64,000 nucleotides of DNA, taken from the NCBI RefSeq assembly GCF_000264905.1, contig NW_006763149.1, forward strand, positions 321,634 through 385,633, in the 5' to 3' direction. The position numbers and the translations under genes are program-made. The notes under the pieces are model-generated. The model saw only the letters and a program-made list of their open reading frames with translations. It was not told the DNA's origin and searched no databases. The stretch is from Stereum hirsutum FP-91666 SS1 (taxonomy: Eukaryota; Basidiomycota; Agaricomycetes; Russulales; Stereaceae). Below are positions 47,770-60,298 of this stretch, piece after piece (within the stretch, counting starts at the first letter, position 1; each line of letters starts with the position of its first letter).

Positions 47770-49890
47770 ATGGGTTGGGTCTCATCGCTACTCAACATTG
47801 TCCCCAAAATATCTCTGGTATGCTTAGCACTTTCAGCCACGGATGTTGCTCGTGCGGCTATCCAAGTCCTCAGCAATACGACACTAGGCCCTGATCCACA
47901 GACTGTCAATAGGCTCAACGGAGAGTCTTTTCAACAGGAAGCTCTGGTAACTTTCAATGGTACGAATGGTCTCCTATCATACATGACTCTGTCGCTGATT
48001 CACACGCGAGCAGGGTATCAATATGCCGCGTTCTGGTTAGCGGATACATCGAATAGTTCTGTCCGACATCCATCCGTCTCTCGACGAGACCTGTCCGCGG
48101 ATCCATCTTCGCCCGGAGAGTGGGACACTTTCACTTTCATGGACTACAACCAGACCGAAGATGATGGGCACGATATGTACGTTTCTTCCTACCACTTACG
48201 CATAATACGCAACTAAATGAGGTTGTTACATCTCGACATTCACAGAATGGTGATTGGCGTGGCGCCGGCGGATGGCACCGTCCATCTGAGCTTCGACCAC
48301 CACGATAACGAGCTGAAATACCGAGTCTCCCAGCCTGGTGTGGCCTCGAGTCCCAACTCAACAAATACCACATGGTCTGCGGATCTTTTCGGACCTATCG
48401 TCGTGAGTTTCCAGTCTTCAGAGCTTTGACACTTTTATCCAACACCGCTGACTCTAATATATATCAGAATATTCTTCCAGGGCTCGAGTCCCTCAACGAA
48501 ACTGAATTCTTCGGCGACGTGACCTATCCTCGCTTTCTGTTCTCTTCCCCAGATCCTACAAATTCGAGCTTCATCCTGGAGTTGAGGATCGGAAGGTCGG
48601 GACTCGGAGATGACTGGCTGTACGAGTACAACGCGGAAAATCAGTCGTGGACGATGATAGGCAAATATCTGGAGGTATGCCCTTGTCATTTTGCTACTCA
48701 TCGGTAATTAGAGAGCTCATGGTACGGGCTATTCCGCGGCATAGGGCGTTAACAGTGCGTAACAAACCAATGTTTCATATACGCACTATTTGGCTCAATA
48801 ATAGATGATTATTGCAGACAACGCTTATATCAACGGTATCGACTTTGATAACTCTGGAAACCTGGTCACTACCTGGTAGGCACCTTATTATTTGCTGCGA
48901 AAACATGGACCCTTACGCGGTCGAATAGGACTTACCGAGACTACGTGAACGACACCGGCCAGGACGTCGCCGTTCAAGCCGGTCCAAATGGTCCTGAAAA
49001 CGTTCGTATGCTCCTTCCATTCACCATTTGAACTTTCTAGCTCACAATTATGTGCGACAGAATCACGACCTCATGTACGCTCAATCGCCCGACCTCGGTC
49101 GCACCTGGTTCAACACTTGGGGACAGCCCGTGGCCAATCTCTCCGCCGACCTCTCCCTCGACAACCAAACGCCTATATTGCCTACTTCTGCTGGTGTCAC
49201 CGTATTCAGCATTCCAAAATACGGGTACGTACTGCATATGTTACAAGCGGAGAACGATCTCTGATTGGTAACTTTCATGTGTGGCGTGTGGCGCAACAGG
49301 GGCATCCTGAACCAAGAAGCCCAAACGATCGACGAGGAAGGCAGGATACATGTGCTGAACAGGGAAAACGGGACTGGATACGAGCAATGGTGATGTCACA
49401 AACCGCCTGTAAACGTTCTTGTGTCAGACCCTCTACTGACATAGACGTTCACCCGCTTAGGTATCACTACTGGCGCGCCTCCTCCAACCACTTCTGGACC
49501 CGCACTGCCTTCCCTCTTCCCATCTCTTTACCACCGGAAAGCATCAACAACATAACCGGGACACCCACGGTTATCGGTAAACGCGGGAAACTCGTCTCCT
49601 TGCCCGCCGTCTCTACTTCTATACAGAACACCACGTCCACAAGAAATTCGACGACCCTTCTCGCTCTTCTTCCCGATAACGCGGTAAACTCCACGGGTCT
49701 GTCGATTCTTGCAAGCACGGCAGAAGGGCATTTCAGGGATTGGAAAGTGGTGTGGGAGGTGGAGAGTGGGTGCGAGGCGGAGGTGTTGTTTGATAGGTAT
49801 AGGTTGGCTGCGAGTGGGAGTGAGGTGTTGAGTTTGTATCTGGTGGATGGGATGGTAAGGGTTGTGGATCTCGATGTGAGCGATGTATGA
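47770..49890 (+). CDS. Secreted BNR-repeat (BNR_4-type) beta-propeller glycoprotein
   Basis: Nine exons (47770-48176, 48246-48402, 48468-48674, 48745-48754, 48818-48875, 48929-49001, 49061-49224, 49300-49389, 49461-49890) sum to 532 codons, 531 aa; the fourth is a 10-nt micro-exon. The ATG at 47770 has an ideal CACCATGG context and opens a signal peptide (MGWVSSLLNIVPKISLVCLALSA). Propeller features: DGTVHLSFDHHDNELKYRVS, FLFSSPDPTNSSFILELRIGRSGLGD, a sialidase-like Asp-box variant YAQSPDLGRTWFNTWG, and ILNQEAQTIDEEGRIHVLNRENG followed by WYHYWR. More than ten N-glycosylation sequons (NTT, NGT, NSS, NET, NIT, NST). BNR_4 proteins are secreted and some are polysaccharide lyases or carbohydrate-binding; the substrate here is unknown. 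Confidence 0.82.
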
Positions 49891-50121
49891 GGGAGTATCG
49901 CTAGAAACGGAGCTCTGGAACACATGGAACACACAACATTGTATCTGAAGTCTGGCAGAGGACAAAGACAAGATTTAATTAACAGTCTTCCATATCGCCT
50001 CAGGCTGTGAGTAACTATAAAGACCCATGTATACAGAGACGTGTATCATACAAACACATAGCAACAAAATCCACCCTATGTCCGCATCAACAGAATCAGT
50101 CGCCTAGCTTGGAACCACAAC

Positions 50122-51995
50122 CTACAACGCCCTCCCTTTCTCCACATCCCCAATACTGGCAGATTCAGAGTCCCGGTGGTGCAACATATCGCCGCCTGTG
50201 TCAAAGCCATCGAGCCCAGGTCTCCCCTTTGCTTCCCCATCCCCATATTCAGTTTCCGCTACAGTTCCAAATCCAGGATATCCATACTCTTTCATCGACC
50301 CAGAGAAACTTCTGTCATGGAATTCCCTTGACTCCTTCCCCTTCAAATGCCCTGTATAACTCGTCCAACTACCCGTCGCACTATAACTCCCCACTGCAGT
50401 TTTACTTGACATTGGGGACGTCGGTGAGGTCGGCGAGGCCATATAGTAGTCCGCATCCGACATCATGGAGATATCGTTGCCTTTCATGGTCGACGAACGC
50501 CTCTTCATTTCGAGGGCGAGAGGGAGTGGCGAGGGGCGTGGGCGACGGGGTTTGTGGTTATGGTTGTGGTTGTGGTAGCTGTGGTGACTGTGGTGACTGT
50601 GATGGTCGGAACCGTTGGCGGCTATAGCAATATCGATACCGTGGCCGGTGCTGAGGTCATGAACACTGTTGAGGTCGGGCACGCTTATGCTCGCGATGGT
50701 GTTTGTTTCGTCGGAGGGGGAGGCGACTTTCCCGGAGGTGATGCCGAGGCTGGCCATGATGATGATCATGGTCGGTACCATTCCCTATCAAAAAGAAAAT
50801 CTCTTCAGCATCGGGTCGAAGGAGAATTTGATCAAGGAAGATGAACTCTTGCGGGCCTGAATACTCACCGTCAGCTGGGCAATCGGGTCATACACAATAT
50901 AAAACGCATTGTCGCCCAAAACATACAATACAATCTCAATCACCAACACGGAGGAGTATATCATCCCTGACTCGATGATAACATACAAGACTCTCCTATA
51001 CTTGAAAGATGTGAAGGCAAAGGCAGCCTCGGTCTTTCTCGCTTGGTACCTGTCGAGCCATCAGCATCGACGTAGCTTGGAATATGTTTATTTCTGTCTA
51101 TAGATGACTTTAGGTGGTAGATGAACATACCATACTCGACCAGCAATGAGAAAGGTAACAAGGATGTTCGTGATCAACGACATAGCGAAGAGGGCTGCGT
51201 TCCATCTTTCGATCTCGGTGGCGAAGGCGCTGTGCGCGTTTGTGGCGGTAGCGAACATGATGCCTTGGCCGAATCCGCATGCTGAACAACATCCAACCAG
51301 AGAATATTGTTAGTTATAGGATAGGTGAATAGTAGCGGAAGATGTATTACCTGCAGAACCCATGATGAGCAGAACAGGAAAGATACATACCCAGATCTTC
51401 TTACTCCAGACATGGTAGCAGCGCCACACCTATCATAACACAACAAAACACACGAAGCGTTCATCAGGTAGCTCAAGTTGACATACACCGTATGAAGTCA
51501 CAAGTGTGTCGCGGCACCAAGGTTCGAGCATGAGAGCATACTCACGACGATCCCATCCCCAACAATCGAATTGACCGTGTGCACCACCACCTTTGCCACA
51601 TTCACCGGCAACGAAACATTGGAGAAATACGCCGATGGTCCATTAGGCTCGGCCCCACCTCGAAGGTATATGAATCCCTCGAGGAGTCTTCGAAATCCAA
51701 GAGAGACGTGGACGGTAGAGAAGACGATCATAGCAATGGCGCAGCAGAGGAGGGGACGGTTAAGGCGCGGAGTGCGGCGTTGGTAACGAGCGACGTAGAG
51801 GTACATGCAGAAAAGAGAGACGTTGATGCCTATTATAGCATATTGTGAGAACGGGACAGGTGAAAGTAGAGCAAAATCAGTTCATCATGGAAAGCGATGG
51901 ATGTGATGAAAGAATGTGAGATGCTCACCGTAAAGGAGTGTCTCGAGCCATATAGCAGTGAGGTAAGCTTCGTCGAGAGGGAGATCGGAAGGCAT
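50122..51995 (-). CDS. Orphan multi-pass membrane protein with His-rich cytosolic tail
   Basis: Six exons: about 51995-51928 (MPSDLPLDEAYLTAIWLETLLYG), 51829-51546, 51429-51353, 51281-51131, 51049-50869 and 50784-50122; borders may be off by 1-2 nt. Hydrophobic spans in order: start to INVSLFCMYLYVA, RPLLCCAIAMIVFSTVHVSLGF, SLPVNVAKVVVHTVNSIVGDGIV, WVCIFPVLLIMGSA, NAALFAMSLITNILVTFLIAG, VLYVIIESGMIYSSVLVIEIVLYVL, and MVPTMIIIMASLGI, that is seven. WRCYHVWSKKIWV after the third span and the order of helices match the large uncharacterised basidiomycete membrane-protein group. The ~210-residue tail is Ser-rich and carries an HHSHHSHHSYHNHNHNHK run. Receptor-like topology; ligand and function unknown. 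Confidence 0.75.
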
Positions 51996-54900
51996 AGTAT
52001 GACGTTGATAGAGTATCATAGATCCAAAGAGTGCGAGTTGTCATGAACCAGAACGCGAAGGTATCCAAATGAGCGATACACCCTCACATTCATGAGTCGC
52101 GACCCTCCGACTCTCCTTCAGATCGCACCTTTAAGTACTCTTTCATCTAAAAATAATAACGTGAGCTGGCGTGGGTTTCACGGATCCAAATACAGATAAA
52201 GGTCAAAGCGTCGAAGAATGTTGCAAATACACAGAGCCGAAGATACAGGGCGGAGTGCACCGGGAGGAGTAGATTCGAAGCACGATGCTCCTCATTCCGC
52301 TGAAGGAGATGTCGCTACCGCATCAGACGTCAAGAGGTGCAGTGAGAACCACCCGCCCAACCGCTTTAGGAGAGTAGGATAAGATCGATGATTCGATTTG
52401 TTCAGCTGTGGGAGGACGGAGGTGAGGCGGCTAAAATCCTGGAACATGCCTGGGCGGGTATGGCAAGCGTTCAATAAACGGAGAAAAGATGCCAGTATCT
52501 GCTGGCGAAGATACCGATACGTTTGAGGTTAGTTATTGGATATTCGGTCCGTAGTAGAGCTAGAAAAGGTTCAATGTTTTCATGAAACGATGGACAGCGA
52601 TGAACGTCAACCGCAAAACTGTAGACTCTAGAGTCGTGAAACAGTTACAGTTCCGAAGAAGCTCAGCGCTCAAAGTTACACTCAAGCCTGTAACTTTAAC
52701 CGGGGACAAAAAAGAGCGTGAAGAGGAAGATGACGACTCAGCACCCAATCGTGAGTCGGTGACACAGCCAGAATCCGGGATAGACCCTCCCGCCGGGCGA
52801 CTAAGGAGGATCTCGTCGCATCATGCCACATCCATGATCTGAGGATGTGATGCGATATAGTGCAGATATGGTTATGAGCGCTGTAGAAGTTCATAAAGAA
52901 AACTGCGAGGGGGGTTGGGTTGGAGGCCAGCCAGAGCGATTCCATGAGACCGAGGACTCCATGAACAGAACACGGAATTCGAAGCGCTTGGGCTGCTGCA
53001 AAACCACATAATGACCGGTCAAACGCACCTGCAGCGCCTGACTGGTTGTGACAAAGCGTACACGACCAACCGCGTGAAGACTCCGTAGTTGTATCATGAC
53101 GTGCCAAGCGCAGGAATTGGAAGAGGGCTGCAGTGCTGAGAAATCCATCTGGTTTGCGAAAGGTTCGAGTGGTGAAGACAAAGATTGACCAATTCACATG
53201 CACATCACTAAAACATCGAGACGGAAGCTTGAAGAAAACTTTATCGAAGAGACCTTCCAATGGTTGTCCGTATGCCGATGTCACCTGGCTGTGGGATCAT
53301 CGATGGGATGTGGGCGCCTAGAGATACGAAAGGCCGAACATGGGTAGATTCACTCTCTAAATAAAAATAACTGTATGGATGGCTCACCAGTGCGATATCT
53401 GAGTGGATATACAGCGAGACAGGAAGAAACAGGCGCATCACCTTTACCGGTCTATTCGGAATTGCGTTCGAGCCCCGAGATCCAGTCATGGAAGCATTCT
53501 GCGACATGAGATGACGATGCCATCGGCTGCCCACAAAGCTTGTACAAGTAAATACCACCCGCCTCAGGGCTGCGTTGCTTGGGGCAAATATCACTGGCTG
53601 TGAAGCCGATAAAATTTGAGCGTGATCTGCAGGAACAGAGAAGACCTGACAAAGGGGTGAGTACACATTGGAGTCGAGATGAGGAAGAGCATAGAAGGAC
53701 GCGCCTGAGAGAATGAGAATGTTCGACTGTCTTGCGTCGGTGTCTTAATGAATGTGAGAACCTTTGTATGCCCATAGAGTAGAATACGGCCGTGCTACTC
53801 CATGGACTCAGCACCGAAGCTCGATTGGCGACGACGCGTGATTCATAGCGAGCTGTTGTCCTTACTCAGAAATGAAAACACATAGAGGAACGCACTGGCT
53901 TCCATACTTGGAGAGATGAAAGGACAGCGTGATACCATCCCGTTATAACCTTCACAGATCAAGAGTCAGTTTATTGTGTCGTAGATAATTTTCTGTATTC
54001 TTCAGTACAACGAGAGAAGACCTTCGACTTCTACGTACACTCGTGGAGGATTGCTAGAGGCGATCATCATCATCCACAGCTCGCCGCGGAGTCTTCGCTG
54101 GACCCGCGCTTTGCTATCCGGGGCACAAGACACCCGAAACGCTCAGTTTGTCGTTCTGGGTTATACTGAAATACCTGCAGAGAACAGTAACCGCGTCGGT
54201 TATCGCAAGGGAAGTAGGGGGAAGTCCGACTTCTGAACCAGGCCTCGGCAGGTACATCATAGAGGAGGGAGGTAGACGAAGCCTATCAAAAATAGCATTA
54301 TGCTTAGAAAGTTGCCATGAATAGCGCATGGCAAGGAATGGCAGGACGCACCACTATCCTGTGCGAGGCATTTGGCTTGTATATTCGTGTTGTTTTACCA
54401 ACATCAAGGAAGGCATCTCCACAGTGAGCGATCTTCTGACACTCAGATGTTGATCCAACCCCAACCAGCAAGACTGCGACCGAATGGACCTCGCCTCCAC
54501 ACTCTACTGATCAAATCCCTGGATTACGACGAATATGGGGAATGGTGGTCATATACAAGCACTTCAGCGGCGAGCAAAGCTCTGTGAATTGTCTGTGAAC
54601 GGCTTGTAAGTAGCTACTTGAACGCTGTTGGCCGCACCGCACTGGAGTGACAGAGTGATCCTCGCGCCCGCCGGTTGAAACGATTGGCTACTCTGCTTAG
54701 GGAGACTACTGACAGATCGAACTAGGCATTTCGTCAACCTAGCCAACTTGTAGAGGCAACATCTGCGCCTAATGGCGACAATTGCAGGGATTGAACCCGG
54801 ACTGTTGATCTAGTTCGCTTCCGTTCGGGGGCGATCAACCTTTCCCCCGAGAAATCCTCGATAAATGACTCGATCGGCCAATACAGCGCAATAATGGGGA

Positions 54901-55958
54901 TATCAACGGAGATTATGCTGTGCTGTGGACGGTGGTTATTAGGAGAGGTATAGCCTAATCAGTGCGAGCATGCGGCCTAACCTCACTCTTCTCACCGCTG
55001 TTATATGTGAAGCGAATATCGGTGCCAACGCGCTGTCACGTACTGGCAAAGTCTGGCATGTCAGACGGCAGATGGTGTACGATCTCTCCAATTTTGCTGA
55101 CTAGGCTCGGCGAGCCTGCGTGCCGGAGGACAAGATAAACCGAAGTGGTAATAGTATCGCCGGCAAGACAAGCGCGAACAACGAGCGAGAATAGAACGAG
55201 AGAGCTGGTGGCGAGTAGGAGATGGTAGAACTAGGAAGAGGTGTGGCGAGACGCAGCCAGGATATATCAGGCCGCGGAGTTTCGGAGTTGGCCGGGTTAT
55301 GTGTTCTAGGTCAGAACACGTTGCTCTCAACAAGCTTGTGCTACCACGTTCGAGCCTTAATCTACTTTTTCTTTCTACGGTCAGCCACAGCGCTCACAAG
55401 TGGATCTTCCGTGCGGGTTGATCAATGCCTATGCTAGAATCTTGGAAGCTGCCAACGCCGGGCACTGATGTTCCTTTCCTGAACATCCACGGACCTACTT
55501 TACCCAACCACCGAGCAATCAATCCAAACGGGCACAAACTAGACGCCAACTCTATGATGCATCATTTCTTGCAAAATTTGTCCACTATTAAATACACTTG
55601 TATGCTCTGCCTGATGCTCTCCGCATCGACTGTGTTACTAGTCAGCAGGGCCGTGCCGGGAAAACTCTGTTGTGACTGTTTCTTCCGTCGCACCTATTCC
55701 TGTCGGAACCCACTTCGCGCTTCTGACTTCCAAGCAGATCGTATCTTAGTGGAGCCATATCTAGCGATCAACTCATCCTATAGACAGTCCTCCTTTTCTT
55801 CCTCCAGCTCGTTCTCCTTCCCCGCCGCCGGAAATTTCATCACGCACGCACCCTCTCCCTGAAGGGAACCCATCATCGACCTTCACTACAGTGAACGTAG
55901 ACTTGCAGAACCCGTGCTAGCTCCAATAGCTGTTCCTTTCTACGATCTCAATCGCGAA
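51996..55958. other. 4-kb gene-poor region
   Basis: Several overlapping frames occur (- 52682-53284, - 53241-53666, + 55425-55862), yet none shows a motif, plausible signal, or coherent splicing. Residues are dominated by Ser, His, Arg and Cys without pattern. The last ~180 nt is the 5' flank of the first SLATT gene and resembles that of the second. A T-arm-like sequence near 54781-54800 was examined and not accepted as tRNA. Confidence 0.4.
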
Positions 55959-58711
55959 ATGTCGTCGTCGAATTCAACCCAGCCTCAGCGAAGTAGCACT
56001 CCGCAACATGAGGCAAACAGCATGCCCGCCCAGCCTGAAGACGCGAGCAAGGCGTCCACTTCCACGCCAGCATTTGCTCCTACATCTGCATTACGCGTGC
56101 CTGTGCCAGACCGTGCTCTTCCTGCGATTCCTCCTTCTCGTCGGGCTCCTCCCCCCCTCTCGCCTATCACCACCGGGACCAGCACGGATACCGCACCAGC
56201 ACCCGATCCCCCCTCCACCGGGACGGCGTCCAACCACAATTCATCTCAACACGGATCTAATCCATCCACCACAATTCCTCCGCAAATCTCGCCTCCACCT
56301 CCCGCCCTGTCTCGCAGCCCACCTCTGACTGCCCCCGGTCCAGGCCGTCTCTCCCGCCACAACACCACCTTCCGTCGGTCCTACTCGCCACACGAAGGCG
56401 AAGGGTACCCTAACCTTAACTTTGTGGATTACTCTAACGTCACGGGAAATCCTGGGAGTCTGGCACTGACAGGTGCGGATGATCTCGGTAGGGTTCCAAC
56501 TAGTACGGCAAGGAGACAGTCGTATCATACCGTCCCGCCGCGAGACAGTATTGCTTCGGGCAGAGGAGACGGAAATGGAGCTGGAAATGTCAATGCTAAT
56601 GGCGGCAATGGGAACGGGCAACGCGCCTCAAGGTACTCGGCGTACGACAGTGCCCAGGGACACATGTCGGCTGAGGGCGGTGCGAGCGGCAGTAGCGGGG
56701 GTGGCGGTGGTGCCAATGGCAGAGATAAAGGTACCAACGGCGTCGTGAATGGCATTGACAAATATGTGCCCGTGCTACCCTATGACCGGTCAGAGAAACG
56801 GAACGTGCGTAATCTCTAAACTCAGTTGGTCCAAGTTCCATGGTGACGTGCAAGACTTAACGGGTGGTATGACCTTCAGACGCTGAAGTTCGAAAAAGAA
56901 AGAACGGTGGGTGAAAGGCTCAAACCTACAATCGAGGCAGCGGAGAAGGAGAAGTTGAAATCCGAGCAAAAAGGTATGCTCACATCTTCGGCTCTCGGAC
57001 TGCGTGATGTCTCGCCCTAACTTATATTGGGGTGCTCACTGAATTTTTATTTTTTGTCTGATGACGATATAGCGAAAATATCCGGACTCGCGCTGAACAT
57101 CGCTATCGGCGCGCAAGTCCTCCTAGGTGCACTCACCACAGCTCTTGGAGCTGCATTGACCGGAAAATCAGTGAGTTTTCGTACATCTCTATTTTCATCT
57201 GGATCTCAGTTCGTACCTGCGTCTTCATCCTCATCCTCATCAAGCCTCCATCTCTTCATTCTCAAATGCTGTTTTAATCCCGCTATTTGTGCTTCTTTAT
57301 ATTTATATTGGCTATCGTATCGTTTCATCTGTTGATTTTGGAGTAATGCGCAGGCTTGCCTGCATTGCATCAGACCACCAGTCTCGCCTCTCTTTATTTG
57401 GTCAATCAAATAAGCATTGACCGTTACCCTGATACGAAGAATTCCTTTTCTGGGTCATCCCTTTCTGGACCCGCTGTGTGGAAACCACCACACAACTTAC
57501 TGATGGGCCCATCGTTTGTTTCTTTTCTTACAGACTTCGGTAGCTATTTCTATTCTCGGTGCGTATAACACTCCCCTAATTTACTCTTTTGTCCTCGGGT
57601 TCACTCCTAAACCTACATGCGAGGAACTCCGTACTTCTCATTTTCTCTACTCTATTTTTATGTGACCCGCACTAACTTCCGCCACATGCTTTTCCCTTTG
57701 GCTTCTTGGTCGTTGTCGATGACGTAGGCGGTGCCGCGACACTGGTCGCATCTTACCTTGCCCGTGTCCGTGGATCAAACGAGCCCGAGTTCAGTACTCT
57801 GCGCGCAAAAACTCTCGAGTCCTATCTTCGTGAGATTCACGCGTTCGTGTAAGTTTATGGTCTCCCCGTCTGATGTTCAGTCGTCTAATGCCTTCCTCTT
57901 CGTCCTTCGATACTCATTCATTCATTTCTCTCTTGGCAGTATGGATTATGGACACGAAGTTGGCCATCATTGGGATGCCAAAATCGAAACCTACCGTGGC
58001 GCTCTCGAAGCCATGCTGGGCAATGCCTCTAGTTCCACCACTCAACAAACTTCTCAATCGACGACCGTTACACCGACGCCTAACATGGCACTACCTATCC
58101 CTGCCAACGTGCACCCTTCGTGGATACAAAAGATACGAGACTTCGGGCACGATGGGGTGAACGGCCTGAGAGGTTGGGGAGAGCAGGGTATAAGGGATCT
58201 GAGGGGCTATGCGGGTGAGCAGACTAGGGATATGAGGAGTTACGTGAACGAGCATGGGATCACCGTCAACCTGCCCGTTGACCTTACTCCGAACCCGAAT
58301 GATTTGCTAGCCACGGGTCCCGTCCACCCTGACCTGAACAGAGGACTCAGCTTCCATGCTGGCGCTGGTAATGGACAGGGGTTGGACGTGAATGTGAATA
58401 ACATGGGTGTGGACGTGGAGAAAGGAGGGATAGGGATGCATTATGGAACGGTGCCATATGCGGGTGGCCGTGGTGGGGGATACATTGCAGGAGGCGGTGG
58501 CGGAAACGGGAATGGAGGAAGGCCAATCTCGGGACAATCGTACGGAGGTCAACCAGCCGGGCTCTCTGGGTACGGTGTGGGTGGCGGCGTCGTCGCAAAC
58601 GACAACGGCTTTCAAGGGACCGTACCCGCGCTGACGATGATGATGGGTCCTGGAGGGATCGGCGCGGATAGCGCAAGGATGGGCGAGAGGGCGAGGATGT
58701 CGATGCATTAG
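55959..58711 (+). CDS. SLATT-domain two-transmembrane protein, copy 1
   Basis: Exons 55959-56804, 56880-56973, 57073-57170, 57534-57558, 57728-57848 and 57940-58711 give 652 codons, 651 aa. Residues 1-280: Ser/Pro/Thr-rich disordered region (PDRALPAIPPSRRAPPPLSP). Residues about 283-400: fungal SLATT domain: TLKFEKERTVGERLKPTIEAAE, TM1 GLALNIAIGAQVLLGALTTA, then TSVAISILGGAATLVASYLA as TM2, RVRGSNEPEFSTLRAKTLESYLREIHAF and MDYGHEVG. Then a tail with repeated short helices (GLRGWGEQGIRDLRGYAGEQTRDMRSYVNEHG) and a Gly/Asn-rich end. SLATT means SMODS- and SLOG-associating two-TM effector; bacterial members are predicted membrane-acting effectors of nucleotide-signalled conflict systems. The role in fungi is not established. 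The third intron is 363 nt, far longer than the others. Confidence 0.88.
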
Positions 58712-60298
58712 AGATCTTTGCGCCAGGTCCTCCTAGCGCAAGATTCCTGATGCATGGAACAGAGGTTTGTTGTCCTGTCTAGTATATCTCTGTTATTTCG
58801 TCATGCAGCTAAGGCTGGGTCGATTGAAACCAGCCGGCTGTTCATAGTTGGTTTCTTTTTTTCTCTTGGGGTCTCATGATGAATCTTGGTGAGGGCGTTG
58901 GTCTATCATTTTTGTGTGGCCTGTGGAACTTGTGTTTGACGCCTTATTATGATAACCCCAGGTTGTTTTCGTCTTGTTGTTCTTGGCTTGTTGTAATATC
59001 GGTCTGTGTAATCACGGTGTTGTCACGATTATTGTTCTTTCTAGTACTTACTCGGGCCTCCTAATTGAAAGCAATACACACGGTAATTTGTAGCATGAAA
59101 TGTTGATGTAGGCTCGACCATAGGAAACAGGAGAGCTCGGCTGAAAGTACATCACACCACACATCGAGGAGAGAGAATGTTCAGACTCTGAATTTCTTCT
59201 TCAAAGCCGTTGGACATCCCGTCGACTCGGAGAGGTCAGATGATGGCGACGGCGATCCAAGTGCGGAGTTCCGGAGTCTGCCGAGGTTTTCTTCGCAGAG
59301 CGTCGCTCTCACTAAATTTGCTAGCCTTTATTTTATTTCCTTGTGCCGCGTTGGAGCCTCGGTCTACCTTTCTCTCTAGTGCTATGGCCGGTCATACCAT
59401 TCGCGAACCAACAGACGTGCTCACCGAAGCGCTGCCTTCTGACGGGCTTTCCAAGAGGTGCGCGCCGGTCCAGAAACCCCGCACATCTGAGAACGTGAGC
59501 TGAAGGACCTCGGCTCAGCATGGGGTACGTTGACGTAAATCCATATTTATCTCGCGTGGACCGCAACCGGTCAGGATAATGCGCCGCTCTTGTGCTCAAA
59601 GTTGTCCTGAAGGGGAGCTTTGAATGTTCTATTCTATTACTAAAACCACAAAAAACACCTCCTTTTCCCTCTCGGTGGCACAAGTGGGACTTGCATTGAT
59701 TCCAGGCGACTTGTATCGATATCGTCCGCATGGATAAAAGTCCAGAGAAAACAGTTTCGTATCGGGAAATTTACCCCTAGCGGTACAGAACTCCTCGTTC
59801 CCATGCCAGCTTAGAGCGTTTTTCCATCGTCTCGGGTTTTTTTGCCTCTCTTTGCCGAGGGTTTGTCTTGTAAGATACACCTCGGAGCTATGTGCCCATC
59901 CGACTCAGCAATCAAAGATTCGACTCTGTAGGGGTTCGACCATCTTTTAAACCTCCGTCCTACTATCGAGCATAAACTCACCTCCGCCTGACACCCTTCG
60001 CATTGTCTCCTCGAGCTCAACACCACCCAGCGGAGCCGTATGTACCGGGAGAACCCTGACTATATCTTCCGTCGCCAAGCCCATTTCTAGCGATCGCTCC
60101 ATTTGAAGGACAATCCTTTTCGTCTTCCTGCAGCTCTTCTCTCTCTTTCTCCGTCACTGTACTCCCTAGGACCTTCAACACCGTACGCTCCCCATCCCTG
60201 AAGAGGACCTATTATCGACTTTCACTTTCGTTTAACAAAAACTCGAAGGATCCGTGCCACGACCAACAGCCGTTTCGGTGTAGGGTCTGGATCGTGAA
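58712..60298. other. Spacer between the two SLATT genes
   Basis: About 1.6 kb with no recognisable gene. Its last ~100 nt resembles the region just before the first SLATT ATG (shared CCTGAAG-GAcC--AT-ATCGAC-TTCAC at about 55858 and 60198), so promoter or 5' UTR was duplicated along with the gene. Confidence 0.55.

Noticed and set aside
52682..53284. 200-codon minus-strand open frame
   Set aside because: No motif, signal peptide or splice partner; residue pattern looks random and other frames of similar size overlap it.
54771..54850. tRNA-like signal on the minus strand (GGGTTCAATCCC resembling a T-arm, plus a GTTGATC...GATCAAC inverted repeat)
   Set aside because: The T-stem has a mismatch and a wobble pair, no D-arm or matching acceptor strand could be found, and no anticodon loop fits. 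At best a decayed tRNA-like sequence.
55425..55862. 145-codon plus-strand frame before the first SLATT gene
   Set aside because: Runs into the CT-rich 5' flank shared by both SLATT genes; the second copy has no equivalent frame.
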